A stretch of 64,000 nucleotides of DNA from Sorex araneus (taxonomy: Eukaryota; Chordata; Mammalia; Eulipotyphla; Soricidae), in NCBI RefSeq assembly GCF_027595985.1, contig NC_073307.1, forward strand, positions 12,406,432-12,470,431, given 5' to 3'. Position numbers and translations under genes: made by a program. A model generated the notes under the pieces. It was not told the origin of the DNA. It was given only the letters and a program-made list of their open reading frames with translations, and searched no databases. This document shows, in pieces, positions 1 through 12,173 of this stretch. The first letter of the stretch is position 1; every line of letters begins with the position of its first letter.

Positions 1-234
1 GACGACCCCCGGCCACTTGCTCCTACCCCATGCCACTGTGCACCGAGGGGCCAGGGTCCCTCAGCTCCCACCTTTCCATTGTCATCTGGTCCAGTGCTCC
101 GGGTGAGGAAGGCCTGCCTCGTGCCCTGTTCTCTCAGACACGGGCCAAAAGGAAATGGGTTTGGACCGTTTCCGGCCCCCCCCCCATGGCCACAGCCAGA
201 CTGTGCTGTGCCTACATCTAGGGGTAAAGGACAG

Positions 235-350
235 TGTTGGGCCTCACTTAGCAGTGCTCAGGGCCGACTCCCGGTTCTGTGCTCAGGGAGGATCCCTGGC
301 ACGCTGGGTATTCGAGCCTGAGTCATTGGCATGCTGGGCAGCACCATGAC
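235..350 (-). mobile_element. degenerate SINE-a fragment
   Basis: It has the pattern cagtgctcaggg, then gttctgtgctcaggg, then ggtattcgagcctgag, the worn reverse complement of the SINE-a body and B box. Confidence 0.35.
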
Positions 351-1497
351 CCCTGGACTGTCTCTCCTGCTCGAGAGATGTTTCCTTCGAAGCCATCTCC
401 ACGTGGCTGTGATTGCTTCCAGCTCAAACTCATCGTCCTTATCTCCTGCCCGTGCCATCAGCTCGGCTATCGGTCATCCGTCGCTGAAAGTCTCACTATC
501 TGTCCTGCCATCGTTCCCGGTGACCTCAGAGTCCCTGGAGATAAGCCTGGCTCGGGGCCGGCCGCCGCCCGCTGCTCTGCCCTTTCCGTCCACCTCACGC
601 TCCCCCTGGGCAGGGCTGGGACCCGGGTCACTCTCGGGAGCGCCTGAGTCTTGGGGGTGGGGGGCTTGTTCCCTCCTGCACCCGTCATCTCCTCTGCGCC
701 CAGGAGAATGTCAGGTGGTTGCCTCTGCTTTCTCCCACATTGGAAGCCCATCCGGGTTGATTTCTGTTCTCTGGCCTTATGTTAACCTCTCGTCGCCAGC
801 AGATAAACAGCTTGGGCGTCAGTCCCCGAGCTGCCTGAACTACCGACAGCAGTGGGGGCCGTGTCGCAGCCCCCCACATCCCACCCCGCTGCCGTGGGTC
901 TGCACGTCGCTGGGGAAGGGTGGCAGGCCTCTCCCTTGGCGGCCTATCACTCTCTCTGTTGCTCCTTTTCCCACTTCGGTCATTCCTCTCGGTCATTCAT
1001 CACAGGGTAGAGCTCCCTGTGCCGAACCACAGCCGCAGAACAAACGCCCGCGGTCTCGGCGAGGGGAAGGCAGGGCTTGGGCCGTGCTAAGGCTTTTGTG
1101 GTGCTGGGGACCCGGCCCGGGCCGTGTGCTCTGGCTCGGGAGCCTCCCAGCCCCGGCCCGTCAGAGGCGATGCAACAACGGACAGTTCACGCAGGTTTAG
1201 AAGCAGAGAAGGGAGGAAGAAGTTAAGGCCCGGGAGGTCGCTCCAGTGAGTGGAACACATACCTCGAACATGTCAGTCCTGGATCTGGTCTGGGTTTAGC
1301 TCTGCAGCCCCCACCTCCCCCCACACGCCCCAAGTACCTCTGGGCATATCCTGGGGGCCCCCGGCACCAGCTATCAGGCCAGCACCCCGTCGGGTCTGAA
1401 CCACTGGGCCAAGCTTGGCCGGAAGCAGCCCCGAGAACCCTAAGGGTATCCTGCCCCCTCCAAATTCCTAAACCCACTGACTGAACATACTACTGTC

Positions 1498-1790
1498 ATG
1501 TTTATGAGTCCTTCGGTTTTAAGTGTATGTGTGTATGTAGAGACACATATACGTAAATCTTTTCATCCATCCATCCATCCATACGTGCACGCACATACTT
1601 CTTTGGAAACATGTAAGTATGTGTTTACAGCATGTGCTCTCTGTGTATGGATGCCCATGACACATGTGTGTACAGGTGGACATGCCTGTGCCTCCCATAG
1701 ATGTGTGTATATTCACATGCCTGTATAGGGGGACACGGGACAGCATGTACAAATACATATGTGCCAGCATGTGTTAGCACGTGCAGACCC
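1498..1790. repeat. degenerate TG/CA-rich tract with (CATC)n
   Basis: Alternating purine-pyrimidine DNA with tgtgtatgt and cacatac blocks and five CATC units at about 1565-1583. Open frames on both strands here are Cys/His/Thr-rich artefacts. Confidence 0.7.
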
Positions 1791-2212
1791 TTAAAACTGA
1801 AGAACAGCACGTGACTTCCATCGTAAACATCTTTGACGCTGGTTTTTCCTTTCGAAGCTTTCACTGGCCCCACAGGGGCGGGAAGTGGCGGGCCCACGGG
1901 TGGAAGGTGCTCAGTGATTCTTCTGGGACTTGAAGCAGCAAGGCTGGGCAGAGGGGCACAGCTGCAGGCCCGCCCTGGGTGGGGAGCAGGTAAGTGGGGG
2001 CCTGCCTGCTCTGCCGGCCACTGACCCCGGGCAGCGAGCGTCTCCGCGTGCCGGCCAACCTTCGCCCAGAGATAAGGTCCTGCAGCCTCACACCAGCGGA
2101 CGCTGAAATTTGCCCTCCTGGGGCATGTCCGCCCTTCTCCGTCGGAATTGGCCTCTGTAGATCACCCCCTGCCAAGATGTCAGGCCAGTCTGGCAGAAAA
2201 CCTCCCCTTACT

Positions 2213-2389
2213 TTTTTTTTTTTCCTTTTTGGGTCACACCTGGCGATGCACAGGGGTGACTCCTGGCTCTGCACTCAGGAATTACTCCTGGCAGTGCTCA
2301 GGGGACCATATGGGATGCTGGGAATTGAACCTGGGTCGCCCACGTGCAAGACAAACGCCCTACCCGCTGTGCTATGGCTCCAGCCCCCA
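2213..2389 (-). mobile_element. SINE-a (tRNA-derived, shrew SOR-type)
   Basis: A full-length reverse copy: poly(T), 'gggtcacacctggcgatgca', 'accatatgggatgctggg', then the complement of the tRNA-like head ending gctccagccc. Target duplication CCCCTTACT at 2204-2212 and 2390-2398. Confidence 0.9.
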
Positions 2390-2477
2390 CCCCTTACTCT
2401 TACTCTCTTTCCATTCTCTCCTTCAACCCTCCCGGGCACTGTGTGCGCTTAAGGTGTGCCAGAGAAATGTCTGACGT

Positions 2478-2478
<1 letters not shown>

Positions 2479-2510
<32 letters not shown>

Positions 2511-2511
2511 C
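2479..2511. repeat. (TG)n microsatellite
   Basis: Sixteen or so TG units with one GA interruption. Confidence 0.95.
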
Positions 2512-3605
2512 TCCTCTGCCTGCAGGAACCCTGGACGCCCCTGATCCATCCTTCCTTGTTCCTTCCCTTGGCTGTGGCCGTGGCCGGGCAGGCTCGGACA
2601 CTTGGTGACTGCTGGCTGGGACCCCCAGAGCCGCTGGAGGTGGTCTGTGGCCATCATGGTGCTCACAGGGCTCGGGGCCCACGCATCAGCCTCTGGACAC
2701 ACTCCCGGTCACTGGGAGTCTCACATGCCAGCTGTGGCCCCGTGGGCATCGATCAGGCCTCTCCACTCTGCCCCTTGGCGGTGCCCTGCCTCGCCCTCAG
2801 TGGCTCTCCCCCCGCCCCGAGGCTGCCCTGCACCCCCAGGACTCCTGAGCCCGGCTGCTTCCTCGTCTCCCAGCCCGTCCTGGGCAGGATGCCTGTCCTT
2901 TGAGTTCTAAAACCCCAATTATTGTCTCGCTTTGGGGGCCACAGTGTTGGGGACTCACTTGTGTGCTTGGGGGTCCCTCCCAGTGGGGCTCAGGGGACCT
3001 GCCGCCATGAATGCACCCCTGCCTCTATGTCTCGAAGCATATCCTGGTCCCCTGCCACCCGCCTGCTAGCTCCCTGGCCCCCCGGGAAGCCGGCGAAGGA
3101 TAGCAGAAGGGCGGGGCCTTCACTTGCTCCTCACTTGGTCCCCCAGAGCCACATCGGGTGACTCACTCTCGGGCACATGCTCTGCCTCCCAGAGCCCGAC
3201 GTCGGAGGCTGCGCGGGCAGGGGACGGTGCGGTCAGACCCTCATGCCCTCAAGCAGGCAGGGGCTACGGGGAGGTTCCCAGCATTCACTGCAAAATGTAG
3301 GTGGGGATGGTGTGTGTGTGGGGGGTGATTCAGCCATAGGAAACGTTTAAATGAAATTTGAGGTATAGTACGTGTGAAAATGTGACGAAGAATATCAATA
3401 CCCCAAAGACTAGATGAGCGCAGGGGAGACTGAGGCGTCACACGCCTTTCCGTTGAGCGCATGCTCCAAAGAACTCCGCCACCACCATCTTTCATCCCTG
3501 GGTGGAAATTTAATGCAAAGGCTAATTGTACTCTTTAAGTGTATTTTGTTTATTTTTTTTATATTAACACACAGCATTTGCGGGGACACTTAAAAAATAT
3601 TTTTA
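2512..3605. other. intergenic, nothing recognised
   Basis: Unique GC-rich DNA, turning AT-rich from about 3330. A worn SINE-like piece may lie at 2930-3010 (ggggccacagtgttggggac). Confidence 0.5.
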
Positions 3606-3757
3606 GGGCTGGAGTGATAGCACAGTGAGTAGGGCGTTTGCCTTACAGGCGGCCGACCCAGATTTGATTCCCAGCATCCCATATGGTCCCCTGAGAACTG
3701 CCAGGAGTAATTCCTGAGCATCGCCAAAAAGCAAAAAAAAAAAAAAAAAAAAAAATC
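3606..3757 (+). mobile_element. SINE-a, internally shortened
   Basis: Head 'ggctggagtgatagcacagt', B-box region gatttgattcc, body to 'ccaggagtaattcctgagca', then an internal deletion to the tail and an A-run of about 20. Confidence 0.9.
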
Positions 3758-3794
3758 ATTTTTATTGAGGTGACATTGGTTCACAATACTGTAT

Positions 3795-3930
3795 TTGGGG
3801 GATCACTCCTGGCTCTGTGCTCAGCTTGGGAGACCATAGGTGGTTGCCAGGGATTCGAACCAAGTTCTTGGGCACTTCCACAAATACAAGGGCAGCACCT
3901 TAATCTCTGTATCTTCTCTCTGGCCCAAGA
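3795..3930 (-). mobile_element. degenerate SINE-a
   Basis: It shows gatcactcctggctctgtgctcag, then a diverged complement of the head ending ctctggccca. Confidence 0.6.
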
Positions 3931-4090
3931 TTGTCTGTTTCAGGGCTGCAGCTTTAGGCCTCGCCAAATGCTTCGTACCACACCATGCCAACTACCTGAG
4001 TACCCATAACTCCTCACTGGGTTCACCTGAGCCTCTCTCTACCCAGGTGAATAGTTTAGCCATCATTTCCTATTTAAAGCATAGCTATCT

Positions 4091-4255
4091 GGGGCCAGAG
4101 AGATAGTGCAGTGGGCAGAGCACCTGCCTTGCACGTGGCTGATCTGGGTTTGATCCTTATTGGGCTTTCCTCATGGTCCCCTGTGGGACACCAAGAGTAA
4201 TTCCTGAGTGCAGAGCCCTTGAGCAGATGCCGGGTGTGGCTCCCAAATCCAAATC
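4091..4255 (+). mobile_element. diverged SINE-a
   Basis: Head ggggccagagagatagtgca, B box gggtttgatcc, body with agtaattcctgagtgcagag and tail gggtgtggctccc. Confidence 0.8.
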
Positions 4256-4690
4256 AATAAATTATAACTATCCATCCACACTACTCATCTGTCTAGTCCT
4301 GTTCTGGGCTTAGACAATGGAAACTAAAGGAAAACAAGGTCCATCCTCGGGGGCTGAGGATATTGCAGTGCTCACTGATGACCGAAACAGCAGTGTTGCA
4401 AGTCACCCCCCTCCGCTAGGCCCAGAGCACGCAGTTTTGGAAGGCGAAAGGGAGTCGTGGGCTTGCCCCTCCTGTGAGGAGTATCCCGAGGTGGGGGCTT
4501 GTTCCCGACCCCCTAGTTACCTCTCCCCCCACACGCAGTCAGCCTTCTGAACCCCCCACCATCTGCTCACCCCAGTTTCTGATGGGTTTGTTGGGATGAC
4601 GTCAGTGGAAACTTGCTTTCAGAGTACAGTGATGCTCTGGGTTCTGTTCTGAGAAAGACGGAGGCCCTTCCAGCTGGCCCCGGTGCTTTT

Positions 4691-4832
4691 AGGGGCCAGA
4701 GTGGTAGTACAGTGGGCAGGGTGCTTGCCTGGCACGCGGCTCACCTGGCACTGCAGAGGGTCCCCTGAGCACCACTGGGAGGAAGCCCTGAGCATTGCCA
4801 GGTGTAGCCCAAAGCACCCAAAATAAAAGCAA
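4691..4832 (+). mobile_element. diverged SINE-a
   Basis: Head ggggccagagtggtagtaca, a deleted B box, then gtcccctgagcaccac, gagcattgccaggtg and a short A-rich tail. Confidence 0.75.
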
Positions 4833-4932
4833 TAAGGTGTTTGAATCACCCTTTAATTGCCTTCAAAAATAGTTAAAGAACTTTATGTTAAAGCATACAG
4901 ATAGGCTTGTCCTTAGAAAAAAGTTTAGATTG

Positions 4933-5108
4933 GGGGCTGGAGCAATAGTACAGCGGGTAGGGCGTTTGCCTTGCATGCGGTCGACCCAGGTTCGATTCCC
5001 AGTATCCCATATGGTCCCCTGAGCACCACCAGGAGTGATTCCTGAGTGCAGAGCCAGGAGTGACCCCTGTGCATCGCCAGGTGTGACCCAAAAAGCAAAA
5101 AAAAAAAA
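4933..5108 (+). mobile_element. SINE-a, full length with target duplication
   Basis: Intact A and B boxes, body and A-tail. Perfect 16-bp target duplication AAAAAAGTTTAGATTG at 4917-4932 and 5109-5124. Confidence 0.93.
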
Positions 5109-5526
5109 AAAAAAGTTTAGATTGATTTATTAAAGGGCCAATTCAATCAGTAAACACTAGTTATGTACTCAGCTTCCTTAATGCAGTTATTGGCGCTCAT
5201 TAATGATTTTGAGTGGTTAGAGATAATCCCCTAAAAGAAATCAAGTCACCTTTGGCCTACTTACACGACCAGGGGGAAGTTAGCAGGCCTGCCTCCCGCT
5301 CGGCCCTGGCCTCGTCAGCTGCCTGGGCAATAGGAATGTCCCAGCAGCCCGGCCTGCTTAGCTCGAACCATCTGACCTGCAGCCCGCCAGCCCCAGGAGG
5401 CTTCAGAGACCTGCTCCAGCCCAGCCCAGCATCTGAATGGTAGCAATCGGGAAATTGCCTTGTTTGGTCCATGGCCCACTGCCCCTAGAACCTTCAGTAC
5501 AAAGTAGACATAAACGAAGATGGATG

Positions 5527-5690
5527 GGCCGGAAAGATAGTGCAGTGGTTAGCGTGTTTGTCTTGCACAAGGCCAACCTGGTTTCATCCCCGGCACCCAC
5601 ATGGTCCCTGATTCCTGAACTCAGAGCCAGGAATCAGCCCTGAGCCGATTGTTCGGGTGTGGGCCCAAAACAAAAGCAAAGAAACGAAGC
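5527..5690 (+). mobile_element. diverged SINE-a
   Basis: Head gggccggaaagatagtgca, tctggtttcatccccggca in place of the B box region, and tail cgggtgtgggcccaaaac. Confidence 0.75.
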
Positions 5691-5940
5691 TGGATTTCAT
5701 GCCATCCCTGTTTCCCAAAGAGCACTGCCTGCAGAGTCCTTGCAGGAAAGGTCCTGACGTTGACAGCAACTGGCTGCAGCCCTGTACTGCCCGAGGCCAG
5801 GTTGTCTTAGGAATGATATGGGGTGGGGGTGGAGGGGGCTTCACACCCTACTGATGCCCGAGCCCCAGGCAAGAATGAGCACACAGTGCTGAGTTCGAAG
5901 CATCTCCCCAAACAGGGATTCAGAAAACAGATCTACTGAT

Positions 5941-6066
5941 TTTTTTTTTCAAGGGCTCAGGAGCCACACCTGGTTCTCCATCAGGGGCCACAACTGGCGG
6001 TGTTTGGGGGACCACGTCACCGCCACAGCCACATGCAAATGCCTTAACTTCTGGACCCTCTCAGGC
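5941..6066 (-). mobile_element. degenerate SINE-a fragment
   Basis: Poly(T) followed by gagccacacctggttctcc and ggggaccacgtcaccgcc; an old reverse copy. Confidence 0.45.
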
Positions 6067-6609
6067 CCCGCTGACTAGAACATCTGATGGTCAGTGTGAG
6101 AGTCCCAGGGACAGCACAAGGAATCGCCCCGAACACCCCTGGGAGCTGCTTTCCACTTACCGAGCTGCCAGTCCCGTGACGGGAGCCCCCCGAAGCCTTC
6201 ACTGTCCCCCGAAGCCCTTGCCGCGCTCTGGGCTGTAACCAGAAGCTTCCTCTGGTCACAAGGAAATGCTGAGTTCTGCCCACAGCTGGCGCTGACCTGC
6301 TGGACATCCTTCCTCTCTCGGGGAGTCTGTGGGCTTTGCCTTGAAGAGGTGACCGTGGGCGTTCTCTACACAAGGGCCTAATGGCCCCAGTCCATTAACT
6401 TAACACTTTCCTCTAAGGAAACTTATTTGGATCCTCTTTAGGGGGTCATTCCTCACAAGCAATGCAAAATAAGTTACTTAGGTCCTGCTTTGGGGGCAGG
6501 CTTTGGGGATCAGGGCGGAATCATTTGAAGTAAGGCAGTGGGAAGGTGTAATGGTGGTGGAATTGGGGTTGGTAGTGAACGCAATCAACTATTTCGAACA
6601 ACTTTATCA

Positions 6610-6854
6610 CCGTCATTTTCACTGTCATCCCATTGTTCAGTGATTTGTTCGAGCGGGCACCAGTAACGTCTCTCATTGTGAGACTTATTACTGTTTTTGG
6701 CATATCCAATACTCCACGGGTAGCTTGCCAGGCTCTGCCTCTCGGGTGCAATACTCTTGGTAGCTTGCCGGGCTCTCCGAGAGGGGCGGAGGAATCGAAC
6801 ACGGGTCGGCTGCATGCAAGGCAAACACCCTACCACTGTGCTATCGCTCCAGCC
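6610..6854 (-). mobile_element. SINE-b with target duplication
   Basis: A reverse copy of the second family: (tcactgtca)-type tail, 'gggcaccagtaacgtctctc', two copies of the ggtagcttgcc motif, then the complement of the shared tRNA-like head. An 11-bp duplication CAACTTTATCA at 6599-6609 and 6855-6865. Confidence 0.9.
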
Positions 6855-6865
6855 CAACTTTATCA

Positions 6866-8187
6866 TTATCAAATAAAATTTTTAAAATAAATTAAAAATA
6901 AAACGGAGGCAATCGACCGAGCCCCATTAGTGATGCCCAGACCCAGGGCCTTTGGCTGAGCACGTCGCTCCCTCCGGCTCCTCTGAGGGTTGAAGCCTGT
7001 GGCCACGGCCACGGCCAGGAGTTCCCTTGTGCCCTGTCCCCGCCCCATCCCCTGCAGCCGAGAACAGGCCCGGGTGGTTGCTCTGGCCTGGCAGCCTGAG
7101 GCCCCGCATCGAGGGCCGCCTCCGTTCCCCGCACCTCGGGCCCACCGTGCAGGGCTGTGTCCCGTGACACGTGTGTCACCTGGACAGCTCCCTGCAGCTG
7201 CCGGGGGTGGGACTTTCGAGGAGCAGGGCTGGGAGTGGGGGTTACGGGGATGCAGGGGAGTGGGCGAGCAGGAAGGGGGGGGAAGGTGCTCTGGGGGTGC
7301 TGGCACGGCCAGGGGGTCTGTGCTCCCCCCATGTGGGCCAAGACTGGGAAGGAGGATGGGGGGGTCTCAGTGCCACGGGGGGCCTGGCTGGGCCCCCACT
7401 CTCCTCGTTGCCGGTGGGGGGGACGTCTTCCCTACCCGCTGGGGTGAAAGAGGAGGTTTGGTTCCCCCACATAGGACCCCACAAAGCACCAGGCCACCCC
7501 TGTCGGTTTGGTTTTTAACTTCGGGGTCTCCCGAGTGGAACTCAGGGGCCCGGGTGGACCCTATGGCCAGTTCTCGGCCCCCTGAGCTTGTGACCTGGGG
7601 CAGTTTTCCCCGCAGAGCCGGGGGTGGGGGGAATCCGGGTGCAGGTGACGAGCCTGGTGGGGCTCTGCACAGCCTGGACCTCAGTGGCCCTTAACTCTGC
7701 CCCGTCCCCCTCCCGTGAGTTCCGTAGCCCGGGCAAAGGCCCTACCCTTTGGGCCCCTGCCTTATCTCCTTGAAAGAAAGCTCCGAAAGCTTATCTCAGA
7801 GCTATCTCGGAGTGCCCTGGAGATGCATTCAGGGCTGGCTCCGTGGACTCTGCCTGCCTGTGCAGGGGTGTGGGGGGGGGGGTTGTTCCCGCTCTGTGCC
7901 TGCACTTCTCCATCCTGAGCCTTGGCAGGATGGGGGAGGGGAGGGAAAGAGCCTGATTCTGATTTTTGCTTCCCCCATGCCGTGCACAGGGCCTTCCCCC
8001 TTCTCCTGTGGCCCCCACCACTTCCCCTCCCTCTTCCCCCTTGGGGCCATGACCAGGGGCCACAGGCTGCACTGGGTGCTGAGAACCAGTGCTTTCCCCC
8101 AGCAGAGCTCCAGGGCTCTGCCCCGCTGTGGTGCAGGCTTGCCTGGAGTACACAGCTGAGACACTCACCAGGCACCGCTCGTTGGCT
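6866..8187. other. GC-rich intergenic, no gene recognised
   Basis: Long overlapping frames on both strands reflect GC content. G-runs near 7275, 7365 and 7870. No conserved protein motif seen. Confidence 0.55.
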
Positions 8188-8275
8188 TGCACACACACAC
8201 GTGCACACGTATGTATACACACGCATGCATGAGCACACACGCACAGGTATGCATGCTTGCTCACATACACGCATG
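8188..8275. repeat. degenerate (CA)n / CATG-rich tract
   Basis: cacacacacacgtgcacacg, then many acacg and gcatg units; an old dinucleotide repeat. Confidence 0.8.
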
Positions 8276-8319
8276 CCAGTGTTTGTACTTACTGATGAGT
8301 GCTGTTCACACATCATCTT

Positions 8320-8575
8320 TGTTTTCGGGGGGGGTCCTCCCAAGTGGTGCTCAGGGAGTTGGGGTCACTTTGGCTATTCTCAGCTCCTGATTCTTGGGGG
8401 CCCCAGGGCTCGGTGTGGCTCGGGAGCTGTGGGTGTCCCCGGCAGTGCCAGGGGTGACCGGGAGCCTGCAGAGTGCTCCCCGCCATGCTCGGGAGACAGC
8501 GTGGGGCCGGGGACTGAACTGGGGTCAGCCGTATGCCGGCACATGGCTCTCCCCCGCTGTCCCCTGGCCTGCTGC
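8320..8575 (-). mobile_element. degenerate SINE-like fragments
   Basis: It carries agtggtgctcaggg, a later cccggcagtgccagggg, and gactgaactggggtcagcc, which resemble the reverse SINE-a body and B box but are worn and out of register. Confidence 0.35.
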
Positions 8576-9097
8576 CCACCCATACTCAGCTGCCGGAAGC
8601 CCCCTGCAGAGCTGCGGGCACCAACAGCACCGGAGGCGGCCCGGGGGTCTTTCGCAGGGAAGGAAGCGGCAGTGGGTGGGCGACCCCCTTCTCCGTGGCC
8701 GGAAGACCCCTGTGCGGGCTCTTCCCAGACCCCGAAGACAGAGAGACGTGAGGGCAGCCTGGCGTGCCCGCTCCTGCAGGACAGCTCTGGCCTCTCCTCG
8801 CGACACTAACTGGGAAAGCTCCAGAGTGCCGTGGAATCTTCTGCTGCATTTTCCTCCTCCCCTGATTCCAAGCCAGAACAGGGTTATCTCAGAAGAAGCT
8901 GAATATACAACAGCTGGAAAGAGTGCGACACACTCGCTCCATCTCCCCGTCTCCCCTGCTCCGACAGGGAGTCGTGTCTCGCCTTCCCGCTGTGCAGCGC
9001 TGCAGGCGCACTCCCAGAGGTGCTGCCGGGGGTCAAACTCAGGGCCTCACACGTGCTTGGTATGTGTTCGACCACCGAATCACATGCCAGCTCCAAG

Positions 9098-9142
9098 TTA
9101 TGTGTGTGTGTGTGTATGTGTGTGTGCATGTGTGCATATGTG
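9098..9142. repeat. (TG)n microsatellite
   Basis: TG units interrupted by tatg and catg. Confidence 0.9.
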
Positions 9143-9504
9143 AATAACCATCTCAACTTTAAGAGTTAAAAAAGATTCAATCACAGACCTGTATATGGAT
9201 TTTATAAACAATATTTCCCTGCTTAATATATTCTTAGTAGAAGCTTTTAGTAGAACCACAGCCATGCTCAAGGCCCCGCTCCACATGTTCAGACGAGTCT
9301 CACGCATGAAGGAACTGACAGAGGAACCCAGGTGTGTGGGACCCGGGGCCAAGATCTCCAAGGCTGCTTGGATTGGGACTGGGCCTCTTCCACCCAGATC
9401 CCCCGTTTTCCAGTAGCTAGACAGTCACACCCAGAGACTGCCCCAGCGCTGTGTAATCCCATCAACGGCTAACATCCAGAAACTATAAAACCAAGCTCCC
9501 GGTG

Positions 9505-9790
9505 GCAGCGCAACATGTTGTAGCCTACTTCTCCCTCTTGGAGAACCTGGCAAGCTATCGAGAGTTTCCTGCCCACATGGGAGAGCCTGGCAAACTCTCC
9601 GTAGCGTATTCATATGCCCAAACCATTAACAATGATGGGTCTCATTCCCCTGACCCTGAAAGAGTCTCCAATGCTGCACCGTTGGGAAGGATGAGTAAAG
9701 AGAGGCTTCCAAAATCTCAGGGCTAGGACGAATAGTGACGTTACTGAGACCGCTCGAGAAAATCGATGATCAATTGGATGATGATGATGA
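9505..9790 (+). mobile_element. SINE-related element with a longer, different body
   Basis: It shares gagagcctggcaa repeats with SINE-b and an end like the SINE-b end (gacgttactgagaccgctcg, then aaaatcgatgatcaa). Between them is a block found in no other SINE-b copy here, with gaccctgaaagagtctccaa and ctcagggctaggacgaata. The tail is (GAT)n. Confidence 0.55.
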
Positions 9791-10798
9791 TCAAAAGCTT
9801 TCATCTATGACTTTTTTTTTAAAGTCTACATAGTATAGAAATATATCAAATTTCTTGAGTTCCCTAGAGGGTGAATAATAAATATTGTTGGAAACTTCCA
9901 TGGCCTTAACACTGTATGGGTTAGAATTCTTATATCTACCTCTTGAGCAGAAATCCCTAAAGTGGAGATTGGGGGGAGCCCCCCAGCCTGCACCCGCTCC
10001 CAGGTGGGGGGAAGGGAGTGTTCACTGGGTGGGTGCACGCCAGTGCCCTGGGGCCACCTCCCGGGAAGCCCAGACCAAGTGGCCGCTGAGCCTGGTGCCA
10101 GTCACCAGCTGCCGGGAGCCCTGAGGGGGAGCGTCCTGTCCCCAGGGACTCATCCCGGCAGCTCTGTGGCACAGCGCAGGGGCTCAGGGATGGAGTCCTG
10201 GTGTGCGGTCAGGCCTGCTGTGGACAGGTGATGTCAGCGGCCCCGAGGGCGGGGCTGGGCGGCATCTAGGTGGGTTGGAGGGGCTTGTTTTCAGGGAACT
10301 GGCTTCAGAATTGGGCGACGGCGTGTGAATGATTAACCGACTGATGTGCTCGTGCTGGTGAGACTCTGGCCAGGCGCGGGGACGGTGTTCCCCGGAGCCC
10401 GCTGAGCCAGCAGCTCGCGCCAAACCCTGCCGACCTCTGCAGTGAACTGCTCACCTCAGCCTTTTATTTTTTTTTTCTTTTCATCTAGGAGATAACAAGA
10501 TTGATGACGGATTTCTGCACTTCACTGGGAGGGATGGGGTGAGACTGAGGCAGTGGGCTTGGGAGGGGAGAGGCGGACAGGCAGCCACCAGCAAGCGCAG
10601 CCCATGTAGACGCTCCTGATTTGTTCCTTCTGGGGTGACGCCTCTCATTGGAGGAGAGACAGCGGGGGACAGGGCAGGAGAGATGCAGCCGGTTCTCTCG
10701 GGGCAGGGAGCCGGGAAGTCAGTGCATGACCAAGCGAGACGGCCCCGGTGATGCCCACATAGTGTTCCTGGGTTTGTGGGTGAGACGGAAGGCCGAGT

Positions 10799-10802
<4 letters not shown>
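9791..10802. other. intergenic, nothing recognised
   Basis: AT-rich to 9960, then GC-rich unique sequence; a pyrimidine run at 10460-10482. Confidence 0.5.
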
Positions 10803-10844
<42 letters not shown>

Positions 10845-10889
10845 CCACACACACATATGTACGCATGTGCACACACACCATACACGCAT

Positions 10890-10930
<41 letters not shown>
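10803..10930. repeat. two (AC)n runs with a diverged core
   Basis: Pure AC at 10804-10844 and 10897-10930, with cacatatgtacgcatgtgc-type spacer between. Confidence 0.95.
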
Positions 10931-10934
<4 letters not shown>

Positions 10935-11649
10935 CAGCTGGGAGAGAGCAGCACGAAGCCCTGGCCCCATATCCTGGCTCTGCCCCAGCTGGCCGGGGCC
11001 CTGGGGTAGCTGCTGAAGTGCAGGGCAAACCGTCTGCTCCGTGCTCCCCAGGAACTCAGTGCTCAGGGCTGGTGCAGGGACAGGCCTGCTCCGGCCCCTG
11101 GTGCTTCGGGGACAAGCGGCTACTCAGGCAGCACCTCGTCTGTGTGTGCATTCGTCATGGGCTCCCAGGGCGGGAAAGGGCTTGGCTGCACTGTCGGGGC
11201 TTCCTGGCGTGGTTGGGCTCCCCCTTCCCACCAAGTGTGGACCCCTATGTCCCGAGGGAGTTGGGACCTCTGATGCCATGTCCCCAGGGACGTTTCTGTC
11301 ACCATCCTCAGGGGTCCTCAGAGCAGCCTGCTGCAGGGTCCTCTGCGCCACCCCCCCTTAGCTCCTGCACGTCGGCCCCACTCCTCGACAGGGCGGGGGA
11401 GATGGAAGCAGTTGCTGACACAGCACGTCTGCCGGCCCAGTCCTTCCGCCACCGAGGAGGGGATGCGGAGAGTCACACGGTCCCCTGACAGCTGAGTCAC
11501 ACAGACACTCTGATGGCCCAGCCTGCCCCTTAGCATGGACGGAGAACTGCCTCCTTCTCGGGGACGCTGCTGATGCCATGGGTCCCGGAGCCCCGGCTGG
11601 GAAGCACCGATTCATACAACCCCGGCGCCAGCGGCGGCTGGGGAGGTGC
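10931..11649. other. GC-rich intergenic, nothing recognised
   Basis: The open frames here have no family features that I can see. Confidence 0.5.
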
Positions 11650-11795
11650 CACAAAGGGCCTTGCATGTGTGGGTCCGGGTCCGGTCCCCAGCACTGCACG
11701 GTCCCCCAGCATCTCCAGGAGTGACCCCTGCCCCTGCCCCCAGCACCGAGCTTGGGGGTATCCCTTGAGCATGGCTGTGCGTGGCCAAGAAATGA
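11650..11795 (+). mobile_element. diverged SINE-a, head lost
   Basis: It holds gccttgcatgtgtgggtccggg, then ggtccccagcactgcac, ccaggagtgacccct and gagcatggctgtgcgtggcc. Confidence 0.5.
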
Positions 11796-11991
11796 GCCAA
11801 TAAGATGTGGCAACTCTGTAAATGACAAGTGGTGAAACAGTTGAGTCGCTGAGAGAGTTCGATCCCCTGGGACTTGGGGATGGAGTGAACGCCCGTGTCA
11901 CAGAATGGCTCAGCGATAAGGTGATGTCTCTTTTCTGCATCTCTGATAAAAAGATGTCTCTTTTCTGCGTCTCTGAGATGATGAGATTATT

Positions 11992-12173
11992 ATTATTATT
12001 ATTATTTTGCTTTTTGGGTCACACCCGGCAATGCACAGGGGTTACTCCTGGCCCTTCACTCAGGAATAACTACTGGCGGTGCTCAGGGGACCATATGGGA
12101 TGCTGGGATTCGAACCCGGGTGGGCCGTGTGCAAGGCAAACGCCCTACCCGCTGTGCTATCGCTCTAGCCCCT
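11992..12173 (-). mobile_element. SINE-a, full length
   Basis: A reverse copy with an (ATT)n start instead of plain poly(T). Flanks gatgagattatt (about 11979) and gacgagattatt (about 12174) form a near-perfect target duplication. It carries the variant 'cccttcactcaggaataact' also seen in the copy at 12983. Confidence 0.9.

Larger units (their letters stand above)
1..2203. other. downstream intergenic, no gene recognised
   Basis: GC-rich sequence with long open frames on both strands (up to 289 codons) but no homology I recognise and no convincing splice sites. It holds only the SINE fragment at 235-350 and the TG/CA tract. Confidence 0.6.

Noticed and set aside
331..1200. 289-codon plus-strand ORF
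   Set aside because: GC-rich DNA with equally long frames on the other strand, no recognisable domain, no splice or start context, and it overlaps a SINE fragment.
4933..5000. tRNA genes at the SINE heads
   Set aside because: A and B boxes are present, but the heads do not fold into a full tRNA and are always joined to the SINE body.
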